A stretch of 64,000 nucleotides of DNA from Candidatus Poribacteria bacterium (GCA_958295815.1 OY282374.1:5066804-5130803); one strand, 5' to 3'; positions 16,033 to 25,840 are shown, counted from the first letter of the stretch. Notes: generated from the letters alone by a model not told the origin. Numbers and translations: made by a program.

Positions 16033-17091
16033 TCAATCTACCGGCATGGCGTGTGCAGGAATTTCCACACCCTGTTCGCTCCAGAACTTGTATGCCCCGC
16101 GGTGAAGCGGAATAACAAACGCCTTCGGACCATTTTCTATCGTCATATCTGCAGCGGCTTGATTTGTTTGGAGCATTGACTGGTGTCCTTCTTGCGAGTA
16201 GACATGCTTTAGAAGTGCGTAAATCGTTTCTTCGCTTACTGCTTTGTTACAAATCAGGACTGTCGGCATTACAATGGTTTTCACGGGTTCAACTTTGCCT
16301 TCATAGGCACCCTCCGGCAGAGATCCAGAGAGATAGAACGGGTACTTTTCATAGAAGCCGTACTTTTTGGCAGGGGTATCGAGATCTATCATACGGATGG
16401 ATTTGATGGTCGTGAGTTGGATAACAGCACTGTTCGGAACACTGACGAGCCACTGGAATGCTTCCACCTGTCCGTCTTGGAGTGCCTCGGCAGCGGCGGT
16501 GCCACCTTTGTAAATCGGCGTAAATTCACCCCAAATACCCGCCAATTTCGACAAACGTTCTAATGTCTGGGCGGTGCCGGATCCACTCGCTCCAGAAGCG
16601 ATCTTTTTACCGACGATGTCCTCAAACTGGTGGACATCACTATTTGCCAGCGTTGAAAATTGGTCGTAGGCGATAAAAAGCAGCGTCACCATACGGATAT
16701 TGGTTTTCGGTCCTTCTTCTTCAAATATTTCCTGTCCATGGTAGCCGAGGTAACTTTCGGATGCAAAAACGACACCGAGTGCTTCTGGATCGTCATTCAC
16801 GCGCCGCGTATTTTCGATGGAACCCGCTGAGGCTTCAACGGATATTTTTATATGGGACTCTTGGTGTGTCAAAACTTGGCTAACGCCACCCGCGAATTGT
16901 GAAAAACTACCGCCTATTACCCCACCCATGATTGAGAGCCATTCCTTCTTCTGAGGGGCGGCGTCCCCTGTTGCGGCTTTTTCACTCGATTGCTTATCGC
17001 TACACCCGTAAAAGGCAAGCAGCGCAGCTAAAGCAACGGATATGGATATATATAGTAGGTTATGATGTCCAAATTTGTCTTTTGTAAACAT
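16033..17091 (-). CDS. TAXI-family TRAP transporter solute-binding lipoprotein
   Basis: 352 residues with a lipoprotein signal (VALAALLAFYGCSDK). The mature part has the TAXI hallmarks WLSIMGGVIGGSFSQFAGGVSQVL, VEASAGSIENTRRVND, ALGVVFASESYLGYHG, GKKIASGASGSGTAQT and GGTAAAEALQDGQVEAF. These proteins bind small organic acids, often glutamate or dicarboxylates, outside the membrane and feed a TRAP permease. No DctQM-like permease is adjacent, so the partner is elsewhere. It is separate from the thi operon, whose promoter lies just downstream. Confidence 0.88.
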   Translation of the reverse strand: MFTKDKFGHHNLLYISISVALAALLAFYGCSDKQSSEKAATGDAAPQKKEWLSIMGGVIGGSFSQFAGGVSQVLTHQESHIKISVEASAGSIENTRRVNDDPEALGVVFASESYLGYHGQEIFEEEGPKTNIRMVTLLFIAYDQFSTLANSDVHQFEDIVGKKIASGASGSGTAQTLERLSKLAGIWGEFTPIYKGGTAAAEALQDGQVEAFQWLVSVPNSAVIQLTTIKSIRMIDLDTPAKKYGFYEKYPFYLSGSLPEGAYEGKVEPVKTIVMPTVLICNKAVSEETIYALLKHVYSQEGHQSMLQTNQAAADMTIENGPKAFVIPLHRGAYKFWSEQGVEIPAHAMPVD

Positions 17092-17292
17092 AAAATGTCC
17101 TATTGCGTTTGTATTTTGTATAGTAACCGGAAACGCTTCTTTTGAATATTTTAAGGAATAGTAAGTTTCTGATCAAAGTCTACACTTACAACGAAGCCGA
17201 ATAACTTGTATAAATGATACCAGATATTGTATGGTGTTTCAAGTGTTTTCTGGCTTGCGTGGAAGCAAGATTTCGCGCGGGTTTGATTTTTC

Positions 17293-17321
17293 TTGATAAA
17301 TGTCTAAGTAACTGTTACACT
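17293..17321 (+). promoter_or_regulatory. Sigma70-type promoter of the CsgG/FlgT-like gene
   Basis: TTGATA (17293-17298), 17 bases, TACACT (17316-17321). It lies about 37 bases upstream of the ATG at 17358, in the 266-base divergent gap. Nothing else was recognised in that gap. Confidence 0.6.
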
Positions 17322-17357
17322 TAAAGTGAACGAATAAACAAGGAGGGAATAAAAAAC

Positions 17358-18626
17358 ATGAGACGTTTCTACTCACGTCTGTTATTGGTGGGATTCAGCC
17401 TGTGTTTCATTATCGGTTTTGCTGCTGTTAGCGATGCGACTACAAAAAAACGTATTGCCGTTCTCTATTTTGAGGACCACAGTCGCTTTGATTCGCCCAC
17501 CGGATGTGGTTGTATACCCAGCTTCATCGGAAATATGGTTAGCACAAAGAAACGATGGGATTTGGAAGCGGGATTTGCCAAAATGCTTAACCGGAAATTG
17601 GTGGAAACAAACGTATATGAACCGGTAAGCAAGGATGAACTCTTAGATGCTATGGCACTTATGACGCTCTCTCGGCATAACTTAGGGAAACTGAAACAGG
17701 AACAACGCGCAACACTTGCTAAACACTTGAATGCGGATGTGCTTGTGATGGGAGATATCCGAAAGTTTAATCAGGAACGCTTAAGGACTAACGCTTCTCG
17801 GACATTACGGGAAGGTGGACGTCAGTCGCAGCGAGGCACCGCGAGTTATATGGCTCCGGTCATTCTGCGAGGTTCTCTCCACCGTGCCACGATTATACTC
17901 AATATGAAATTTTACAATTCTTCGGGCAGTGTTGTTGCTGAACCGCGTATTTCTGCGAGTCGTGACCATTCATACGCAGGCACGAAATTCGCTTCCCTTG
18001 AGGCAAGTGTGACAGAAGAAGGGACGAACCTCACATTTGGTCAGACCCCGGACACTCGGCGAAAGAATCCGCGTCCGATTGTCAGACCCACAGAACTGAA
18101 TGAAATCCAGTTTGCCAGTGCTGAATACGATAGAACGCTTTTTGGTGTGGTAACGCATGAGGCACTCATCAAAGTCGTTTTGGCACTCCGTGATAACGTT
18201 GGACCGAATTTCATTACGCCTTGGGAATCGAAAACCGGAACTGCTAACGGAGGGGCGGAAACTCCAGCAATAAAAGCAGACGGACCTATCAAAGGGAAAA
18301 TCCAATATGTGGATAATGAGGACCTTGATAAGATTTATATCAATATTGGCTCTAACAGAGACATCGCCATCAACCAAGAGTTTGCTGTCTATACCAGAGG
18401 CAAGCCGGTGCGAGATCTGGACTCTGGTGAGATCTTGACCTACCTTGAAAAGCAGGTAGCGACAGTCGCGGTTTCCGAAATCCTGAATGATAAAATTTCC
18501 GTATTCCGCGTCGTTAAAATGACAGAACCTCTCAAAATCGGCGACGTTGTTCGCACGGTTACCGCCGACTCTGACGCATCCGAACAATCCGCTTCTGAAG
18601 CAGATGCGACTGAGGAAGAGAAATAG
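17358..18626 (+). CDS. Exported CsgG/FlgT-like protein
   Basis: 422 residues. A signal peptide (LLLVGFSLCFIIGFAAVSDAT) is followed by a CsgG-like segment: KRIAVLYFEDHS, then LEAGFAKMLNRKLVETNVYEPVSKDEL and LNADVLVMGDIRKF. The C-terminal ~100 residues (KGKIQYVDNEDLDKIYINIGSNRDI, FAVYTRGK, VAVSEILNDKISVFRVVKM, IGDVV) resemble the FlgT/CsgG-associated C-terminal domain. Members of these families sit at the outer membrane and help assemble surface structures. A cluster of Cys (GCGCIPSF) in the N-terminal domain is unusual. A GGAGG ribosome-binding site is present. It may be co-transcribed with the xylose-type binding protein 19 bases downstream. Confidence 0.7.
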   Translation: MRRFYSRLLLVGFSLCFIIGFAAVSDATTKKRIAVLYFEDHSRFDSPTGCGCIPSFIGNMVSTKKRWDLEAGFAKMLNRKLVETNVYEPVSKDELLDAMALMTLSRHNLGKLKQEQRATLAKHLNADVLVMGDIRKFNQERLRTNASRTLREGGRQSQRGTASYMAPVILRGSLHRATIILNMKFYNSSGSVVAEPRISASRDHSYAGTKFASLEASVTEEGTNLTFGQTPDTRRKNPRPIVRPTELNEIQFASAEYDRTLFGVVTHEALIKVVLALRDNVGPNFITPWESKTGTANGGAETPAIKADGPIKGKIQYVDNEDLDKIYINIGSNRDIAINQEFAVYTRGKPVRDLDSGEILTYLEKQVATVAVSEILNDKISVFRVVKMTEPLKIGDVVRTVTADSDASEQSASEADATEEEK

Positions 18627-18645
18627 ATTCTCAAAGGAGTGCTAT

Positions 18646-19746
18646 ATGATACGGCTCTCGACTTTTTACAGCAAGTTTTGTATCAAAGCGACATTACTTT
18701 TCTGTTTTTTGGCAGTGGGTCTCGTAATACTATTCGGGTGTGCGGATCCAAGTACACAGAAAAAGAGCGATGCTACCAGTCAGCCTTCTTCAGATACGGT
18801 GGATAAAAAGATTAAGATCGGCTTGTCCATGGATTCCTTACGTGTGGAGCGGTGGCAGAAAGATAGGGATATCTTCATAGCTGAAGCAGAAAAACTCGGT
18901 GCCGAAGTTATTGTCCAGTCTGCTGATGGCGATGAGCGGCGACAAAATGAGCAAGCGGAGAACATGATTACACAAGGTGTGGATGTGCTTGTTGTTATTC
19001 CTAAGGATAGTGTTGCTGCTGCACAAATTGTTCAAGCCGCACATGCGGAGGGGATCAAAGTGGTCGCGTATGATCGACTGATTCGCGAGAGTTCGCCTGA
19101 TCTCTATATCTCTTTTGACAACGAACAGGTCGGGTATCTGCAAGCCGAATATCTGCTTCGTCAGAAGCCAAAGGGGGACTATTTCCTACTCGGTGGTGCC
19201 CCAACGGACAATAATGCACAACTCCTCCGAAAAGGACAAATGCGTGCTTTGCAAACCGCAATTGATAATGGTGACATCCGGTTAGTAGCGGACGGGCAAC
19301 ATTGGGCGGTTAATTGGGATCCGCGCGACGCGCTCAAGAAGGCGGAACAGGTCTTGACGCAGACAAACAACCAGGTGGATGCTGTGGTCGCCTCCAACGA
19401 TGGGACGGCTGGTGGTGTTATTCAAGCACTTGAGGGGCAAAACTTGGCGGGAAGTGTCATCGTTTCGGGGCAGGATGCGGAACTCGCTGCGTGTCAACGG
19501 ATTGTCAAAGGTACACAAACGATGACGGTTTACAAACCGATTCACCTCATCGCAACGAAAGCGGCACAAGCGGCTGTTGCACTTGCAAAGGGTGAAATGA
19601 TCGCTGAAGCCACGCAGACTGTTAACAACGGCAAGGCTGACGTGCCATCGATACTGCTTACACCTATCCAAGTTGATAAGGCAAACCTTGATGAAATCGT
19701 CATTAAAGATGGATTTCATACACGCGAAGCTATTTTTAACTATTGA
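18646..19746 (+). CDS. xylF: Xylose-type sugar ABC transporter substrate-binding lipoprotein (XylF-like)
   Basis: 366 residues from the ATG at 18646, which follows AAAGGAGT. The longer frame would overlap the previous gene. A lipobox (VILFGCAD) follows the hydrophobic signal. The periplasmic binding protein type 1 fold is clear: KIGLSMDSLRVERWQKDRDIF, GDERRQNEQAENMITQGVDVLVVIP, VVAYDRLIRESSPDLYISFDNEQVGYLQA, VVASNDGTAGGVIQAL and VSGQDAE. These match XylF-type sugar-binding proteins. The normal xylG and xylH genes do not follow, so the substrate and partner genes are not defined here. Confidence 0.85.
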   Translation: MIRLSTFYSKFCIKATLLFCFLAVGLVILFGCADPSTQKKSDATSQPSSDTVDKKIKIGLSMDSLRVERWQKDRDIFIAEAEKLGAEVIVQSADGDERRQNEQAENMITQGVDVLVVIPKDSVAAAQIVQAAHAEGIKVVAYDRLIRESSPDLYISFDNEQVGYLQAEYLLRQKPKGDYFLLGGAPTDNNAQLLRKGQMRALQTAIDNGDIRLVADGQHWAVNWDPRDALKKAEQVLTQTNNQVDAVVASNDGTAGGVIQALEGQNLAGSVIVSGQDAELAACQRIVKGTQTMTVYKPIHLIATKAAQAAVALAKGEMIAEATQTVNNGKADVPSILLTPIQVDKANLDEIVIKDGFHTREAIFNY

Positions 19747-20008
19747 ATCTGGTCACCGTTCCACAATGTAAAGCTAAGACAAATTGTTCGCTAATCGCTT
19801 ACAATTTCATTTCACGGTGGTTTTCGGTTAAGCCCAACCGTCTCTGTGTTATGGACGGTTTGTTAATAGTTGTCAGTTAATTTCAAACAAAGGCAAACTC
19901 TACTCTGCAGAATTTGGTTGTCCGTTATGGTTATATGGCGGTTACTACGTTTGTTCCGGTTACAAACCGCTTTTTAACCGAAAACTGACAACCGATAACC
20001 ATTTTAAA

Positions 20009-21181
20009 ATGCCTATTTTTTTATTGGGGATAGATACTGGGGGCATCGGCATCGGTGACCGGCTCGGTTGGGTGTGGCACTCTGATGCTTATCAAAATAT
20101 CATCATTATTGCGTGTGGAGTCGTTGTATGGTGGCTCCTTCGATACGCCTCTCAGCGGGAGTATTGGCAAAATGCTGCGAGGCAAATTCGCAGGAATCGG
20201 ATTGCCATTGTCTGTCTCTTTATTCTTTTAGTATACCTTCTCATCGGTGTACTCGATAGTATTCGTTGGCGGGACCCGTTATTTACTCAAGAAGGCAGCA
20301 TCACCCGAAGCGAAGATGGACGGGTTGTTTACAAGCCGAGATCACTTAGTCTCCTTGACAGACTTTGCACACCCCTTCGAGAACAGACCGAAAAGACTTA
20401 TTCGGCACCCTTAGCAACTCACCTATATGCCAAAAGTACAGTCCAGACGCCTGATGGACGGACAACTCGCGAGTACCCACCTCTTAAATATCCACGTACA
20501 CATCTTTTAGGCACCGACAAAGTGGGTAGTGATGTCTTCTATCGTGCCTTAAAAGGCATCCGTACCGGACTTATCATCGGTGGATTTACCACCCTGATTG
20601 CTGTGCCTTTTGCTATATTTTTTGGGGTTGTTGCGGGGTACTTCGGTGGTCGGATAGATGATGTCGTTCAGTATGTCTATGCTACGCTTGATTCGATTCC
20701 ATTTATTCTGCTTGTTGCTGCCTTCATGCTCCTTTTCGGACAAGGATTATTCAATCTCTGTCTCATCATGGGCGTCAGTAGTTGGACAGGTCTGTGCCGT
20801 ACCTTACGTGGCGAGACTTTGAAACTCCGGGAATTAGAATACGTACAAGCCGCTGAAGCCTTCGGTGTGCATCGTGGGTTCATTATTCTCAAACACCTCG
20901 TTCCGAACCTTATGCATATTGTGTTGATTACCTCTATCTTGCGGTTTAGTGGATTCGTGTTGACAGAAGCGTTGCTCAGTTATCTCCAAATCGGCGTTGA
21001 TCCGACGACGGGGAGTTGGGGGAACATGATTAATACGGCGCGTTTGGAACTGGCGCGTGATCCGATTGTTTGGTGGAATCTTGCTGCAGCGTTTGTATTT
21101 ATGTTCGGGTTGGTGTTACCAGCGAATTTGTTCGGTGATGCTGTGCGAGATGCCTTGGATCCGAGGCTGAGGACGGAGTAA
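20009..21181 (+). CDS. Oligopeptide/dipeptide-type ABC transporter permease (DppC-like)
   Basis: 390 residues. An N-terminal membrane helix and the OppC_N-like segment (QIRRNRIAIVCLFILLVYLLIGVLD) precede the transport domain. The domain shows HLLGTDKVGSDVFYRALKGIRTGL, the EAA loop LRELEYVQAAEAFGVHRGFIILKHLVPNL, and the family end FGDAVRDALDPRLR. It is larger than usual at the N-terminus and has a ~100-residue periplasmic insert with PLATHLYAKS. No binding protein, DppB-like permease or ATPase is adjacent, so it is an orphan subunit here. An intrinsic terminator follows. Confidence 0.85.
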   Translation: MPIFLLGIDTGGIGIGDRLGWVWHSDAYQNIIIIACGVVVWWLLRYASQREYWQNAARQIRRNRIAIVCLFILLVYLLIGVLDSIRWRDPLFTQEGSITRSEDGRVVYKPRSLSLLDRLCTPLREQTEKTYSAPLATHLYAKSTVQTPDGRTTREYPPLKYPRTHLLGTDKVGSDVFYRALKGIRTGLIIGGFTTLIAVPFAIFFGVVAGYFGGRIDDVVQYVYATLDSIPFILLVAAFMLLFGQGLFNLCLIMGVSSWTGLCRTLRGETLKLRELEYVQAAEAFGVHRGFIILKHLVPNLMHIVLITSILRFSGFVLTEALLSYLQIGVDPTTGSWGNMINTARLELARDPIVWWNLAAAFVFMFGLVLPANLFGDAVRDALDPRLRTE

Positions 21182-21208
21182 CCAAACAAATTTTCGTTTG
21201 CTTAAAAT

Positions 21209-21245
21209 CAAACAACGGACAATGCTGCCCGTTGTTTGTTTTTTT
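21209..21245 (+). terminator. Rho-independent terminator after the DppC-like gene
   Basis: A perfect 10-bp stem (CAAACAACGG with CCGTTGTTTG) with a 10-base loop is followed by seven T residues. It lies 28 bases after the permease stop. It may also reduce read-through towards the convergent ferritin-like gene. Confidence 0.9.
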
Positions 21246-21261
21246 ATCTATTCTTGTGAGA

Positions 21262-21723
21262 TTACTCGTTCTCGTATTCTTTGAGGAATCCTCTGAACTC
21301 CCGACGATGTTTCTCTTCGTCAGCGAGAAGTTTGATGCAGAGGTCTTGCGTGACGTAGTCTACCCCATCGCATAGGCGGATAATCTTGTTGTATTGTTCA
21401 ATCGCAGCGTTTTCGGCTTCGATAACCCCGTGGATTGATGTTACGACATCTGTTGAATCTTCGGGGGGTTGCAGCGAGGCTTGTTCAGGTTTGAAGTCGA
21501 ACGAACCGGGCACTCGTCCGTCGATCTCTTTGATGCGTTCGGCAAGTTCCTGTGCGTGTGTGATTTCTGTTTGGATATCTGCTGCCAAGGATTTTTTAAT
21601 TTCTTCGGCGCGGATGCCGTCTAAGTCAACGGAGATCGCCAGATAATTAATTGTAGTTTCTAACTCCATCCAGTAGACACGCGTCAGTTCTTTGATGACT
21701 GCATTTCTTCTTCCGTTTTTCAT
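21262..21723 (-). CDS. Ferritin-like di-iron protein
   Basis: 153 residues, a four-helix bundle without signal peptide. Metal ligands are visible in each helix: E in MELETTIN, ExxH in TEITHAQEL, E in VIEAENAAIEQY and ExxH in ADEEKHRREF. This is the bacterioferritin/rubrerythrin-like arrangement and predicts iron binding or oxidation. The rubredoxin domain of rubrerythrin is absent. It lies at the downstream end of the iron cluster (porin-like, imelysin, di-haem oxidoreductase) on the same strand, 172 bases from the previous gene, so an iron-storage role there is plausible. Confidence 0.85.
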   Translation of the reverse strand: MKNGRRNAVIKELTRVYWMELETTINYLAISVDLDGIRAEEIKKSLAADIQTEITHAQELAERIKEIDGRVPGSFDFKPEQASLQPPEDSTDVVTSIHGVIEAENAAIEQYNKIIRLCDGVDYVTQDLCIKLLADEEKHRREFRGFLKEYENE

Positions 21724-21895
21724 TGTTCTTCTCCTATCGTAGATGATTACGTTATAATTAAACTGTTGATTGCCTCAATTGGTTTACCATATGTTAAGAC
21801 GGGTTTCAATCGGTTTGTGTTTCAAAAATAAGGTGGGTTGAAGTTTGCGATAGGCGAGGATGACGAATATTAAAATCCGCCCTACTCGTTCGTTC

Positions 21896-23296
21896 TTATA
21901 GTGATTCTAAAAACACAATGAGTGCATCACGTTCTGCTTTTGACATTTGTTCAACGGCTTGCCGCGATACTTCTGCCTCCCCACCGTGCCAGAGAATTGC
22001 TTCCATCAAATTTCGTGCTCTGCCGTCATGGAGAAAGTTGGTATGACCGTTAACCCTTTGGACCAAACCGATGCCCCATAGAGGAGGTGTTCGCCATTCA
22101 CTACCGCTGGCGTGGAAATCGGGACGATTGTCCGCTAATCCTGGTCCCATGTCGTGGAGCAACAGATCCGTATAGGGGTGGATCGTCTGGTTGCTGACTG
22201 AGGGCACACCCGCTAAAACGCCGGTCCTGAACGTCGGAACATGGCAACTGGCACATTGCGCTTTGGCAAAAAGTTGTTCTCCATGTTTAACTTGTGGATT
22301 ATCCACGTCGCGACGCGCTGGCACCGCTAATGTCTGGACGTAGAACGTCACTACATCTAAAATCTCGTCGCTGACCTCTGGTACTGCACTGTGTTCAGTG
22401 AGTTGGGGTTGTCCCGCTGAATTTTCGGTTTGGAAGAGTGAAGTTGTTATGCCCATGTCGTCGTTATACGCTGCGGCGACCTGTTGAAGAAGTGTCGGTT
22501 GGTTCGCCTTCCATCCGAAACGACCGAGCGTGTAACGCTGCTTAACGACATCCCACACATAATTAGGTTTCCCTGAGATGCCATCTCCATCCACATCGGC
22601 TTCATCTGCGTAAGCGAGAATGGCTTCTTCAGGAATCGCTTCCAGCAGACCGAGTCCAAAGACGGCTGGTGCGACGCGCGGGGATACTTCAATATTTTCT
22701 GGCAGTTGCTGATAAGTTTCTGTAAGCGTATAGTTGGGATGGCGTAGGTGTACACGCGTGCCATCTGCTGTTGTCAGTGTTTGCTCGGTATAGTCAATCT
22801 TGACTTTGCCCTCTGGGGTTGCGTTAACAATGGAGCGATTGTTAAGTTGTGTGCCGAAGCCCGGCACTGGAGTTGGTGGTTTTCCAACTCCCGAATCCTC
22901 CATCTTTGGAAGACTGAGTCTGAAGAGCAGAGACACAAGTCCTTCGTTAGCACCCGGGGGTCGTCCACGACCATCACGAGAATGACAGTTGATGCACGAG
23001 ACATTGTTGTATATGGGTCCTAATCCAGGGTTTACGACTGCAGGTGCCGTGACAAAAACGGCTTCAAACTCAACATCGCCTTCCAGATGTTTTGCAAGTG
23101 CTGCTGTAGAAAGATTAGGAGCGGGGATTGAAAAGGCGTGACTTGAGGCGTCAAAGACAGTCGTCTCGCCCCCGGAAATTTCACTCGTCGAAAATATAGG
23201 TATTGATTCTACTGTCACAGGGGACTCGGAGTCGCATGCGCTCAGTAGAATCAAGGCTAAAAGGGTTACTGATAGTAAACTATGAAAGTATTTCAT
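21896..23296 (-). CDS. Di-haem oxidoreductase lipoprotein (DHOR family)
   Basis: About 466 residues. The signal ends in a lipobox (LILLSACDS). Two c-type haem sites are present, CINCHSRDGRGRPPG near residue 101 and CASCHVPTFRTG near residue 350, with the family's TPPLWGIGLV and FLHDGRARNLMEAILWHGGEA near the end. These are diagnostic of the di-haem oxidoreductase (formerly thiol oxidoreductase/DUF1111) family. Genes of this family commonly accompany imelysins in iron uptake loci, as here. The ATG at 23296 is chosen over the GTG at 23305 because a palindromic repeat lies just upstream. Confidence 0.9.
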   Translation of the reverse strand: MKYFHSLLSVTLLALILLSACDSESPVTVESIPIFSTSEISGGETTVFDASSHAFSIPAPNLSTAALAKHLEGDVEFEAVFVTAPAVVNPGLGPIYNNVSCINCHSRDGRGRPPGANEGLVSLLFRLSLPKMEDSGVGKPPTPVPGFGTQLNNRSIVNATPEGKVKIDYTEQTLTTADGTRVHLRHPNYTLTETYQQLPENIEVSPRVAPAVFGLGLLEAIPEEAILAYADEADVDGDGISGKPNYVWDVVKQRYTLGRFGWKANQPTLLQQVAAAYNDDMGITTSLFQTENSAGQPQLTEHSAVPEVSDEILDVVTFYVQTLAVPARRDVDNPQVKHGEQLFAKAQCASCHVPTFRTGVLAGVPSVSNQTIHPYTDLLLHDMGPGLADNRPDFHASGSEWRTPPLWGIGLVQRVNGHTNFLHDGRARNLMEAILWHGGEAEVSRQAVEQMSKAERDALIVFLESL

Positions 23297-23311
23297 CTTT
23301 CGCACCGGAAC

Positions 23312-23338
23312 GGCACGACGGAGCGTGCCTACTACTTT
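23312..23338. repeat. REP-like palindrome with TACTAC tail
   Basis: GGCACG and CGTGCC form a 6-bp stem around ACGGAG, followed by TACTACTTT. It fills the 42-base gap between the imelysin stop and the di-haem oxidoreductase start. It matches the units in the thi operon, so it might stabilise the upstream message end. Confidence 0.7.
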
Positions 23339-24427
23339 CTAATTAAACTCACTCGATTGGATGAGCGGGAGTATATCTTGTTCAAGTGTCTGTTGAACCT
23401 TGCTGACGGCATCGATTGCAGCTTGGACAGCACCACGGTTTACAGTAATGGAATCGCGGAAAGGATCTGGGATTGCCCCTATAGCGTCAATAGCTGCTTG
23501 GACTTCTTGCTGGAAACGGGAATCCAATGCAGCGTCTTTACCGCTCACGAAATCGTTGAGTCCTTGTCCATCATTCATGAATTTCCCCATGTAGACGTTT
23601 TGAATCCCTCGGATATTGTCTTGGAAATCCGAGATGGAGTTGAAACTAAACTGGGATTCAACAAGGGTTGTATCGGATTCGTTGTAAGGGTCAGATATTT
23701 TACCGTTCGCTACCTCATCGGCGATGGTTATCATACCGTTGACCATTTCTTGTACTGCTGCACTCTGCGACGGATAAATAGCACTTCCCGTACCGGCTTG
23801 TGCAACTGCACTGCTGAAATTTTCACCTTCTGGTGACCACGCCAAACGTAGTTGTGAGGTACTCGCTTTGAGATTTTCTGTCGTCGAAACGAGATACTCC
23901 AGTTCACGGGCAGTTATATCCGATGCTTTACGTTGGTTGCCGTCGCGGAACAGTAGAAACTCAATTGTGTGAAATCCTTTCTGAGTATCTTCTAATCCAC
24001 TGACGAAGTCCACCGTTAGTGTGTCACCACTGTCCAAAACAGACTGTAGATTGACATGATCGACGGGCCAACTATCCAGTGCTGGATCAAGTCCTTGTGT
24101 GTCAACGGGTCCGAAGAGGAATGATTCGCTCTGTTCCCACGGTTTTCGGGTGGCTTTCCACGCTTGTTGTGCTTTCTCCAGATTTGCCTGCGAGGGGGCC
24201 GATTCCAGTGCCTTGACGGCTGCTAACAAGTCACCGGCTTTATTATCCAGATCGGTATATGTGGCTAACACGACGGTATTGGCAAAGTCGTTGAGCATCG
24301 TGCTTGCATCAAAAGTTTCACCAGATACTTCCTGTTCATCTGTTACATCATCGCCTCCACAGCCAACAACAAAAGCGGATGTGAGTAATAAACAACAGAA
24401 TAGGGTCCAAATCTTATAGAGCTTCAT
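23339..24427 (-). CDS. Imelysin-family lipoprotein (iron uptake, ICMP-like)
   Basis: 362 residues from the ATG at 24427, which has GGAGA five bases upstream. A lipobox (AFVVGCGGD) follows the signal. The conserved GxHxxE motif is present as GFHTIEFLLF, with the typical preceding WEQSESFLFGPV and WPVDHVNLQSVL. Imelysin-like proteins (peptidase M75 fold) are outer-surface or periplasmic proteins of iron acquisition, and most show no proven protease activity. It lies between the porin-like protein and the di-haem oxidoreductase and is likely to be in the same Fur-controlled unit. Confidence 0.9.
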   Translation of the reverse strand: MKLYKIWTLFCCLLLTSAFVVGCGGDDVTDEQEVSGETFDASTMLNDFANTVVLATYTDLDNKAGDLLAAVKALESAPSQANLEKAQQAWKATRKPWEQSESFLFGPVDTQGLDPALDSWPVDHVNLQSVLDSGDTLTVDFVSGLEDTQKGFHTIEFLLFRDGNQRKASDITARELEYLVSTTENLKASTSQLRLAWSPEGENFSSAVAQAGTGSAIYPSQSAAVQEMVNGMITIADEVANGKISDPYNESDTTLVESQFSFNSISDFQDNIRGIQNVYMGKFMNDGQGLNDFVSGKDAALDSRFQQEVQAAIDAIGAIPDPFRDSITVNRGAVQAAIDAVSKVQQTLEQDILPLIQSSEFN

Positions 24428-24552
24428 AAAAATCTCCATTTTTGTATTCGTTATCGGTTGTTGGTTATCAGTGTTCAGTTAAAAGGTATCTCTGGTTGAG
24501 GGAGAACTCTCTTTTTGCTTTTAAAGTACTGAAGACTGATGATTATCTTTTG

Positions 24553-25800
24553 TTAATATTGAAAACCGAAGCCGAGTGCAAAAGTGTTTTCTCTGTTTTT
24601 ATCTTTTGTCGCTAACCGTCGGAGGGAATAATGGCTCTTGAAAACTATTTTTGGGTGGACATGGTAGTTAATACCAAAAGTCCACGTACTTCTCTCCCAC
24701 CGCGGATTGTCAAAGATAATCCCTTCAACACTCGCCATCGTATCGTAAAAATCGTAACGCGCGAAAACATCTAAGATCTTGTCTGGAGGAGGATCTTTCA
24801 GATCGGAATGTTCCGCGCTGTTGCTTGGTTGTCTGAAAAGTGATAAGATATCGTAGCCTGCCTCAATGTACCAACCTAAGGCTGAGCTACCTATTGGTGT
24901 ACGCTTCACATTGAGATTGTTGGAGAGCGTTCGGTTAACTTTAGACAGCCGATCAGCATTCTCAAGTGTTCCCCATAGGAACAACCCTCGAATTTTTACA
25001 GCGTTCACCTCATAAAATCCATGAAAACTCACAATCCCGACGTGTGCATCGAAATCCACGTCAGGTTTCGGTCGATTTGCGGCGGTGTCCCCGAAGTAAC
25101 CGGAGATACCGACAGTTGCGTTTTCATGAAATGCATAATCGAGTCGTCCGACGAACGCGGGTGCCTCAGCGTTAGCTGTCTCGAATCGCAGTTGGTGTCC
25201 GCGAACTATCCAGTGGCGGGAACTGAAACCGGTTGAGTCCAATCCGTTGACAATTTGTGCCTGATAGTTCAGTGAACCGAGTGAACCGAAAATTTCGACA
25301 CCGGTTTCGTGCCAGATTATCGGAATGAGGTGTGCTTCCGCTTCGGGGCGCGTTGTTGTAAAGTAGTGTTGCGGTCGATGTCGTTTTGCAACGAGCCCTA
25401 CTGGAACGATGATATGCCCAACGCGGAGGTTAAAGGCTGGTTGGAAGGAGAAAACAGCGGCGAGTTTTTCGACAATCACTTCGCCACCTTTCTCAATCTC
25501 TGTCTCAAATTCCCCGAACTCTTCAAATTTGTCAAATTCCATTGTGCTGCCGGTACCGCCGTGTTCAAATTCAAGTTCCGATTCAAGTCGGATGGTATCG
25601 TTGATACGGTATTTTGGCGCGATAACGAAACGTTCCACGTCAATAGCAGCACGCCTGCCCGGGTCGAGTTCCCAATCGAAGTGGGCGTAGTTGATTACAC
25701 CATATCCAGAGACTGAGAACGGATTTGATTCAGCAAAAGCACTGAAGCTTAGTAAAATAAACATTCCCCAAATAGCAAGGAACACCAGTTGTTTTCTCAT
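24553..25800 (-). CDS. Porin-like outer membrane protein of the iron cluster
   Basis: About 415 residues from the ATG at 25800, with a signal peptide ending near FSAFAES. The upstream alternative starts (25842, 25836) fall inside or next to a Fur-box-like palindrome, which supports the shorter form. The mature part is rich in amphipathic strands (FSVSGYGVINYAHFDWEL, VGHIIVPVGLVAKRH, TWFGINYH-like repeats) and ends with an aromatic residue (LGFGFQY), like a phosphate-selective-porin or similar barrel. The conserved IRLESELEFEHGG and RHRPQHYFTTTRPEAE are distinctive. Its substrate is unknown. Context and operators suggest a role in iron acquisition. Confidence 0.75.
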   Translation of the reverse strand: MRKQLVFLAIWGMFILLSFSAFAESNPFSVSGYGVINYAHFDWELDPGRRAAIDVERFVIAPKYRINDTIRLESELEFEHGGTGSTMEFDKFEEFGEFETEIEKGGEVIVEKLAAVFSFQPAFNLRVGHIIVPVGLVAKRHRPQHYFTTTRPEAEAHLIPIIWHETGVEIFGSLGSLNYQAQIVNGLDSTGFSSRHWIVRGHQLRFETANAEAPAFVGRLDYAFHENATVGISGYFGDTAANRPKPDVDFDAHVGIVSFHGFYEVNAVKIRGLFLWGTLENADRLSKVNRTLSNNLNVKRTPIGSSALGWYIEAGYDILSLFRQPSNSAEHSDLKDPPPDKILDVFARYDFYDTMASVEGIIFDNPRWERSTWTFGINYHVHPKIVFKSHYSLRRLATKDKNRENTFALGFGFQY

Positions 25801-25821
25801 AAATATAAGGTTTCTAAAAAA

Positions 25822-25840
25822 GATATTGAGACTCATTATC
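25822..25840 (-). promoter_or_regulatory. Fur-box-like operator 2 (in the leader)
   Basis: GATATTGAGACTCATTATC matches the 19-base Fur consensus GATAATGATAATCATTATC at 16 positions by my count and is palindromic around TGAG/CTCA. It lies 22 bases upstream of the porin-like ATG, downstream of the promoter. Confidence 0.7.
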